DNA of 64,000 nt from Larix kaempferi (lineage: Eukaryota > Streptophyta > Pinopsida > Pinales > Pinaceae). The notes under the pieces were generated by a model that ran no database searches, was not told the DNA's origin, and saw nothing but the letters and a program-made list of their open reading frames with translations. Position numbers and translations under genes: made by a program. Within the stretch, counting starts at the first letter, position 1. Each line of letters starts with the position of its first letter. This document shows, in pieces, positions 57,310 to 64,000 of this stretch. The DNA is taken from contig BSBM01000261.1 in assembly GCA_027924585.1 (NCBI GenBank), positions 3,985,501 to 4,049,500 of the forward strand. The letters are read 5' to 3'.

Positions 57310-58605
57310 ATTCTCACATAAATACGAATCAATCAAAGTCGATGCCCCGGTCATGGACAACCTCGACAGGTATGGGTTGCTCAAGTTCCTTGAGAAACTA
57401 TTGATAAGGTCGGAAAGACTACTACTGACCAAGATTATTGAGTACTAGGAACTTGATGTTGATGTCTTCATGATACAGGGTGAGTGGATTAATCTCACCC
57501 TTCTAGACATATACTTTATGACTAGACTCCCAAAGTTGGGGGTCATATGTGATACTCAGCCCGTGAAACCATGGGATGTGGGCATGGAGAACATATTGGT
57601 CAGGGATTGCAGAGATGATGTGTGGTTACATGGTTCCTCCATCATGCTAACAGACATAGCGAGCCCATATACATGAGCAATTAATACATGTGTCATATGA
57701 GGACTAGGGTAAAGCATGACCAACAAAGGTCAGATGATGATTATGGAGCAGGTGTTGGGTGGGACCTACTTTGGGTGGGCCAAAATATTCTTGACAGTGG
57801 TGCATAGGTAAATTAACCATTGTAGCTGGCAGGGAGGTGGTTTTGGGTGTCAAACCTTAATTTGTGCATTCTTCTTTGAGTAGGTGTCGACGTTGAGGGC
57901 CCATGTCACTATCTGGCACAGTGGACCAACGGAGTGTCGAAGGTGATGATGAGGGGAGATGATGATACGAAGTGTAGGCGGTGTTTTAGGTAATGTCTTC
58001 AACCATGGATTTTTCGCAAAGTGGTAGCAGCTCCCAATAGTGATTGAGAATTATTGATATGTCTGGATGGACTTTAAGGGAGACTATGAGCTACCATGTC
58101 CACTAGGCTAGGCGAGGGAACTGGATGGTATGTGTGATGTATGCATTATGATTTTTTTAGTTGTGCTTAAATGTTAGCATGGGTGGTAGCTAGATTAATT
58201 AATGTGATACATGGCACTAATTACTCATCACATATGTGTGTAGATGTGGGACCAATGCCCCTAGCGGGATTTCAATGGTGATGGGGTAGGGTCGATCCTA
58301 CCACCCCCCAATGCAGTGACGACGATGGGGGGCCGAGGCCATCTGGGAGGGGATTTATCAAGATATTGACCAGTTGTTGGAAGGCCTTATGAACGATGGG
58401 TGGAAATATGTTTATGATGAGTTGATCATCTTATGTTTTCAGGTGCCACCTAAGTGGTGTTCCACCATGTGGTGGATAACTATGGCTACCTAGGAAAATC
58501 ATGATATGATGAGGGGTAATGTCCCCCACATAGATAAGGAGGAGGATAGCAAGGAGGAGGGTGATTCCGATGACTCAACTGCTGAGGATGAGGATGATGA
58601 GTAGG
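57310..58605 (+). pseudogene. Degenerate coding region of unknown family with acidic C-terminus
   Basis: I do not recognise this family. On the plus strand a frame reads VDAPVMDNLDRYGLLKFLEK, RSERLLLTKIIEY, stop, ELDVDVFMIQGEWINLTLLD and IYFMTRLPKLGVICDTQPVK, ending at 57676. Further interrupted coding-like stretches run on to an acidic end (EEDSKEEGDSDDS, AEDEDDE then TAG near 58603). The layout (globular region, acidic tail, scattered stops) suggests an old mobile-element or mobile-domain protein, but that is inference. Confidence 0.4.
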
Positions 58606-59032
58606 CAATTATGTAGAGCTGCCCCCATGCTATGGACATGGGATTTTTTACTTATTTATCACATATTTTTTTATTGAGTAGTGGACTCACAAATGTAAGT
58701 ACTTTGATTTTGGATTTGTGCTTGTGTGTTTGCATATGCACGTGGTTGCAATTTTATATACATGAGCCTTATGTTATTATGCGATGTGAGGTATGCTTTA
58801 ATGTACACGTGGATGGAATTTATGATGATGATGATATGATATGAAAATGCATGGTTTATTTCCTTATCATTGATGAGTAATATGTTAAACTAGAATATGA
58901 TTTGCAATATGATCCGTAAAACTATTGAGACTCCTAGGTATATGAATGACTGTAATGAATTCAAATTATATAGCCAGTTGTCTAGCCCACATATACTTTC
59001 GAAAAATGCAAGGGTTGCATACTAGATAATCG

Positions 59033-59337
59033 TTATTCAACTATGTGACAAATATAAACATGAAAGTGACGAATGCGCATATGAAGAGCAACGTCCATGC
59101 GGCCAATCACAACATCATATTCTTCTTGATTATTGGTGGTACCACCAATACACACTCCACTGACATGGACGACAAAATGTGATGAGGAATATATAACCCA
59201 GGTTGTCGAGGCAAGATCGAAGGAGTATCTACTTGCACCATCTGTGTAACCAACGTAATAGTGATGATGACAATCCATCTAAGGAGGACAAGGAAACATA
59301 TCATAAGGCTCATCCTATAAAGGGTAACAAAAAACAA
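59033..59337 (-). pseudogene. Possible Ty3/gypsy RNase H fragment
   Basis: Minus frame with YTDGASRYSFDLASTTWVIY, then GGTTNNQEEYDVVIGRMDVA and LHMRIRHFHVY. The YTDGAS ... TNN..EY...I.....A ... pattern is that of the extra (archaeal-type) RNase H in Tat-lineage gypsy elements. Only this piece is recognisable. Confidence 0.5.
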
Positions 59338-59566
59338 CTATAATACAAGTAGGAGGGAAGGGTCTATCTCAGGGATGTCTTTCTTGAGGTATAACCCATT
59401 GTGAGGGTTCTTTAGGAGTTTCCATCTAGACCGACTAGGAGGTATGTCACCTTGTCGAGGCAGTGCTTTATGACATATGGAACATGCCATAGAGGGTTCA
59501 AATTTCCTTAACCAAGATTTTCGGTTAGTTTTTCATCATTTAATTCAATATGATCTAGGATCTTAA

Positions 59567-60115
59567 CTGAGAGAACAACATGTACAACATATCAAACACA
59601 AGAGATAAGAGACACAAAGCATTTCACTGGGGCAAACCATAAAGGTGAAAAACCCCGCAACTTCGTCAGAGATAGAATAAGCACCAATACAAAGATCACA
59701 AAGATGAAACCCCAAAAGACAGATGTCTCCAACAGCTGCAACTCCTCCACTTGTGTGCACTCCTCTCTCTCCACTATGCGAGTTGGATGTGTGAGTGAAT
59801 GAGCAAATAGAGTGGTGCAACCCCTCTATTTATACTTTAACTTAACTTGCCTTTTACCCTAACTGGGTCGACTCCTTAAGGGAGTCTAATAACCCTTCCA
59901 CTTAACTCATACAGGGCCGACCCCTCTAAGGTGGTCTAATAACCCATCAAATATAAGTTACGACACTTACAATATAACTTGCGACACTTGCAAATACAAA
60001 TGACGACACTTCCGATCAGAGGAATAAGAAATCTCCGTCAGGGATACAATAAAGTACAAATGTAATACATACAATATACAAGTGAATATCGTCCGAAGTT
60101 ACAAATACATCAACA
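59567..60115 (-). repeat. Element E 3' LTR
   Basis: The minus-strand start TGTTGATGTATTTGTAAC directly follows the PPT. TATA box TATAAATAGAGGGG at 59823-59836, and GCGGGGTTTTTCACC ... GGTTTGCCCCAG at 59628-59656. The far end, tentatively ..GTTCTCTCA at 59567, cannot be checked without the other LTR. Confidence 0.65.
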
Positions 60116-60135
60116 CTCCCTCTTAACTAGGAAGG
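60116..60135 (-). other. Element E polypurine tract with hairpin
   Basis: Minus strand CCTTCCTAGTTAAGAGGGAG abuts the LTR; same design as in A, B and C with a weaker stem. Confidence 0.75.
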
Positions 60136-60410
60136 TATTCTCTTGACACAGGTCATCAATACATATAGGCACAAGTCTTCAATACTGGAGCTAGATCATC
60201 GTCACTGGATCACTGGAGCATCATCGTCACTGCTGCTGTGCTTGTCATCTCGATCACTGGTGCTATCTCTCAATTATACTCGTCATAGGAAGTTCTACAG
60301 AGCCAACCCTTTTTCATGCTTGATGTAGGCCTAGCCTCCATGTAGGTCTTCATCATCTTTGCGAGTGGCCCATCCGGTGGAATCTCAGGACTAATTATGT
60401 GCATCTGTAA

Positions 60411-60945
60411 AACCTCGAAAGAGCATCCCAGGACTGATTACGAGCTACTACTCAACCTATAGGATCTCCCAGGGACCTATTATATGCAGACAAGCAAAAC
60501 CTCAAAAGAGCATCCCAGGACTGATTATGTGCCAAGCACAACCTGCAAGATCTCCCACGGACCCATTACATGCTACCAGGAAAAACCTCAAAAGAGCATC
60601 CCAGGATTGATTACGTGCCAAGCACAACCTGCAAGATCTCCCAGGGACCTATTACATGCCACTACACAAGCAAAACCTCGAAAGAGCATCCCAGGACTGA
60701 TTACGTGCTACTACACAACCTGCAAGATCTCCCAGGACTGATTACATGCGAACAAGCAAAACCTCGAAAGAGCATCCCAGGATTGATTATGAGCTACTAC
60801 TCAACCTAAAGGATCTCCCAGGACTGATTACATGCGAACAAACAAAACCTTGAAAGAGCATCCCAGGATTGATTACGAGCTACTACTCAACCTAAAGGAT
60901 CTCCCAGAATTGATTACATGCTACTACACAACCTGCAAGATATCC
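60411..60945 (-). repeat. Minisatellite of about 87 bp, six copies, in element E
   Basis: AACCTCGAAAGAGCATCCCA-type starts at 60411, 60498, 60584, 60674, 60760 and 60846 (spacing 87, 86, 90, 86, 86). Each unit also holds GATCTCCCAGG and GATTA(C/T)(G/A)(T/A)GC. It lies between the pol end and the 3' LTR. Confidence 0.92.
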
Positions 60946-60959
60946 ATGGCCACGAAGCA

Positions 60960-61085
60960 TCATCCAGATGCTCATGATCATATGGATCATCCTCGCATGG
61001 AGCATCATACGGATGCTCATGATCATACGGATCATCGTCATACGGATGTTCATGACGGAGCATCGTCCGGATGCTCATCACACAA
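60960..61085 (-). repeat. Short GGATGCTCATGATCATACGG repeats
   Basis: Three to four irregular copies of a unit with GATGCTCATGATCATA.GGAT and GGAGCATC, partly palindromic (ATGATCAT), between the minisatellite and the end of pol. Confidence 0.8.
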
Positions 61086-61157
61086 CACTTACATCCACAA
61101 CCATGGCGAGGACCCGTCTACCACCATGCTTGGAAGGGCTCCTGCATCTGTGTCCCG

Positions 61158-62790
61158 TCACTTCCTCCTGGAAGTATCTTCGATCTGAAGAACACCAAGC
61201 CTCTCTTTGAAGTACTCGAACTTCACTCTGGCTAGTGGCTTGGTCAACACATCTGCTATCTGCTTGTCCAACGCAACATACAGGAGCTTCAATGCTCCTC
61301 TCTGCACCATATCCCTGATATAGTGTTACTTGATCTCAATATGCTTCGACTTGTCATGGAACACCGGGTTCTCGGACAACTTCACATAACTCTGGTTGTC
61401 ACAGAAGATACAAGTAGCATCCAACTGGAGATCAAACAAATCAGACAGTAGCTTCCTTAGCCATACTGCCTCACAACTAGCCGAACAAGCTGCAACATAC
61501 TATGCTTCGACTGTACTCAGTGCTACGCAGGACTGCTTCCTGCTAAACCAAGAGATCACCCCTGATCCCATACTAAAGCAACACCTCGAAATTCTCTTCC
61601 TATCTGCAGCACTGCCTGCCCAATCTGAATCAACATAACTCTCCAGGTTAACCTTTTGATTCACATCATACTTGAGCCCATAATCAATCGTACCCCTCAG
61701 GTACCTCAGAATATGCTTTGCAGCAATCAAGTGAACATGTCTAGGATCCGTCAAGAATTGGCTCAATGTGTTCACAACAAAGCAAATATATGGTCTTGTG
61801 TTCATCAGGTACATCAAGGACCCAATCATCTGACGATACATCGTGGCATCAAGTGACTCTAATGAAGCATCACTCAATAGATCCAGGTTCGATGCCATAG
61901 GTGTGGCCATGGCCTTGCAGTCCATCATCCCGAAACACTTTAGGATCTCTACTGCATACTTCCCTTGTCCAAGGAAGATTCCATCTGCACTCTGCCACAC
62001 CTCCATGCCTAGAAAGTAATGCATCATACCCAAGTCCTTCATCTCGAACTCGGTAGTAAGCTTCCTCTTCGTATCAACAATCAACCCATCCTCACCTGTC
62101 ACAAACAGGTCATATACATATAGTAGGAGTATCACTGGATTGCCTTCCTCAACCTTGTAGTAAAGGTTGGAATCTACTTTACTCTTGGTAAAGCCAAAAT
62201 TAGTCAGGAAGCTGTCAATCCTGTTGTACCACGTCCTGGGTGCTTGTTTCAAACCGTACAAGGCTTTCTTCAATTTGCACACATGTGACTCCCTCTCATG
62301 TGTCTCAAAACTGAGTGGCTGCTCCACATACACTTCCTCTTCGACTACACCATTCAAGAAGGCTGTCTTGACATCCATCTGGTGTATCTTCCACTTCATC
62401 ACTGCAGCTAGAGAAAGTACTGTTTTGATGGAAGTGTATTTGGATACGGGTGCAAATGTTTCCTCGTAATATATCCCTTCTTTCTGGGAGAAGCCACGTG
62501 CCACAAATCTTGCCTTGTATTTTTCTATGCTACCATCTGCAGCATGCTTGATATTGTAGATCCACTTGGAAGTCACAATAGACTTCCCTTATGGTCTCGG
62601 GACCACATCCCAGACATCATTTTTCGTGATCGACCGGTACTCCTCGATCATGGCATCCTTCCATTACTGCATCCCCAATCCCGGGAACATCAGATTCTTC
62701 AATATCTTCAATAGGTAGTTTTCTTGAACTTCATCGCTGGAACAAATGTCGTTGTCCTTCTTTTGTAGGTGATTGTACATGATCTTTCCT
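61158..62790 (-). pseudogene. RT: Element E reverse transcriptase and RNase H
   Basis: Copia RT blocks: SKWIYNIKHAADGSIEKYKA, RFVARGFSQKEGIYYEETFA, HQMDVKTAFLNGVVEEEVYV, LKKALYGLKQAPRTWYNRID. The catalytic box reads LLLYVYDLFVTG, Tyr replacing the first Asp of YVDD, which should abolish activity. RNase H follows with SYVDSDWAGSAADRKRIS, STVEA then TAG (normally STAEAEY), LWR-like WLRKLLSDL, NPVFHDKSKHIEIK then TAA, QIADVLTKPLARVKFEYF. The frame ends at TGA 61158-61160. A few stops lie upstream of 62576. Confidence 0.93.
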
Positions 62791-62794
62791 ACAT

Positions 62795-63370
62795 GTCAAA
62801 TTCAATTGCATGATTAGAACTTTCTCATAGTTTTCAGAACAAAATCTTACACATAAGGACATATGTCATACAATCATGCAATTATCTTAGCCAATGCTTC
62901 AATACAACATTTATCCATATCCTGTAACTTTCTAGATGCCTTCCATCTCTACCAGAACATTGTTAAGAGTGTGCACTACTCCCAAAATGTCAGCACGGAG
63001 GTTTCAATCTAGATAATTAGCAATGGAGTGTTGTACAGTACCATAGGCCACTTACGCATTACTATATTAGTAGTATCTTGTTCATTAATGCAACTTTTCT
63101 AAAATGCATAATATTCATCCTAAATCTAGGAACATAAGTATGTACATGACTAAACAACATCATTTAAGTAATCAAGAAATGACAATTCAAATACTTATCT
63201 TTGTTTGGTTGTTGGGTGGACTCCCTCTCAATCTTTGCTTCCTTGCAGAAGCTATTGGAGTCTCTGATAGTGTGCACCTTAACCAATGTTGAAAATGGAT
63301 GAGAGGTTCTCCCATAGATTATTTGTTTTCCGGAGTCCAACTCTGCAGTAGCTTCTTCTACTCATTTCAT
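62795..63370. other. Segment between gag and RT of element E with no recognisable domain
   Basis: A copia element should have protease and integrase (well over 1.5 kb) here. Instead there are about 575 AT-rich bases with many stops in every frame. Confidence 0.5.
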
Positions 63371-63371
63371 G

Positions 63372-64000
63372 TCAAACTTCATTACAATACATATTCTTCA
63401 TCACTTGAAGAATCTTCACTGTCTTCCCTAGTTCTCTTCCTTGGAGGTTCATCATCCTCTGTAGTGTGAGCATGATGTCTTCTCTTGTTGTTGTTCTTCT
63501 TGTGGGAGTTGTTGTTGTTCCTAGGACAATCTCTAGAATAGTGTCCCTTCTCATCACAAGTATAACATCGAATGTGAGAAAGATCTCTCATGGATCCTCC
63601 AAAGTTCTCCTTTTGATGATGGTGAGAAGATCTCTTGTGATGAGGTTGCTCCCTCTTGAATTTACTTCTCTTGGTGTGTGCTGTGAGAGCTTGGTCTTCA
63701 CTTCCCATCTTTTCTTCTCAGACCACAAGTCTAGCTTCTTCTTGTGATCATTCCTCCCATAGTCTACTGAATGTGATGGGCTTATTTCTAGCAAAAATTC
63801 CTTGAATGAAGGAATCCCATGACCTAGGAAGACCATTCAAGGTGGTCATCACAACTTCACCATTCTCTATATCTTCTCCCACAGCTTCAAGTTGTTCTTT
63901 TATTTGAGAGACCCTTGTAAAGTAGGACTGCACGGTCTCTGCATTTTGTATCTTGACATTCTTCAATTGATTCCTCAAAGTCATCTTCTGATTTATGTTC
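63372..64000 (-). pseudogene. gag: Copia gag with zinc knuckle (element E or a second element)
   Basis: UBN2-type gag end: MTLRNQLKNVKIQNAETVQS, YFTRVSQIKEQLEAVGEDI, VVMTTLNGLPRSWDSFIQGI. Two in-frame TGA codons near 63748 and 63718 precede a basic linker, then the CCHC knuckle CYTCDEKGHYSRDC (63525-63570). A highly charged tail RKRTREDSEDSSSDEEYVL ends at a stop where protease would normally begin. Confidence 0.85.

Larger units (their letters stand above)
59567..64000 (-). mobile_element. Element E: Ty1/copia retrotransposon, truncated by window end
   Basis: Minus orientation: gag with knuckle (64000-63380), an unassigned segment (63370-62795), RT and RNase H (62790-61158), a minisatellite (60945-60411), PPT (60135-60116) and 3' LTR (60115 to about 59567). 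The 5' LTR is outside the window. Protease and integrase are not visible, so either E is internally deleted or the gag belongs to a second element. Confidence 0.75.

Noticed and set aside
60411-60945. CRISPR-like regular repeats
   Set aside because: The units are head-to-tail with no unique spacers, and the genome is eukaryotic.
60484-61210. Repetitive plus-strand frames with His/Asp-rich or Thr/Ile/Ser repeats
   Set aside because: Translations of the minisatellite and the GATGCTCATGATCAT repeats.

Overview
This window is nuclear DNA of a seed plant. It holds one recognisable host gene whose body is filled with retrotransposons. The gene is on the minus strand and is a FIP1[V]/FIPS5-type polyadenylation factor (plant homologue of the CPSF subunit FIP1). 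Six exons are visible: exon 1 (46368-45673, start codon), exon 2 (44559-44312), exon 3 (43953-43827, the conserved Fip1 motif), exon 4 (490-422), exon 5 (328-194) and the first 19 bases of exon 6 (19-1). All splice phases agree. Intron 3 is therefore about 43.3 kb (43826-491). Very long repeat-packed introns are typical of gymnosperms (conifers, cycads, Ginkgo), which is my best guess for the organism; no species can be named from this sequence.

Inside intron 3, from low to high coordinates: a solo LTR (1968-4503, TSD AGGAT); diffuse repeat-derived DNA (4.5-9.3 kb); a second LTR (9331-10608); a 157-bp tandem duplication (12542-12855); a non-autonomous Ty1/copia-like element 'A' (14462-18821, minus, TSD AATGG); a chromodomain Ty3/gypsy element 'G1' (20860-26413, minus, TSD TTGTC); and an older degenerate Ty3/gypsy element 'G2' (from about 27.8 kb). 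G2 was later split by non-autonomous element 'B' (29310-33545, TSD ATCCA, itself carrying a nested solo LTR at 30103-31208), a solo LTR (33573-35606, TSD CAGAG, same family as the first) and non-autonomous element 'C' (35744-38954, TSD GGTGC). A LINE (about 39.7-43.55 kb, plus) carries a nested hAT-like MITE (40528-41079, 8-bp TSD).

Upstream of the FIP1 start lie a near-complete but decayed L1-type LINE (about 47.7-54.1 kb, plus), AT-rich DNA with a diverged ~190-bp tandem repeat (55.5-56.1 kb), a degenerate coding region of unknown family (57.1-58.6 kb), a possible gypsy RNase H fragment (59.0-59.3 kb), and a Ty1/copia element 'E' (about 59.57 kb to beyond the window end, minus). E has gag and RT/RNase H but no visible protease or integrase, and carries an ~87-bp minisatellite between pol and its 3' LTR.

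The most interesting pattern is a group of gag-protease-only copia-like elements (A, B, C). Each keeps only gag/protease/pre-integrase remnants, is primed by initiator tRNA-Met, and ends in the same short hairpin just before the 3' LTR. Their LTRs share a second structured module near the poly(A) signal. No CRISPR array, tRNA or rRNA gene was recognised. All element boundaries and LTR comparisons were read by eye.
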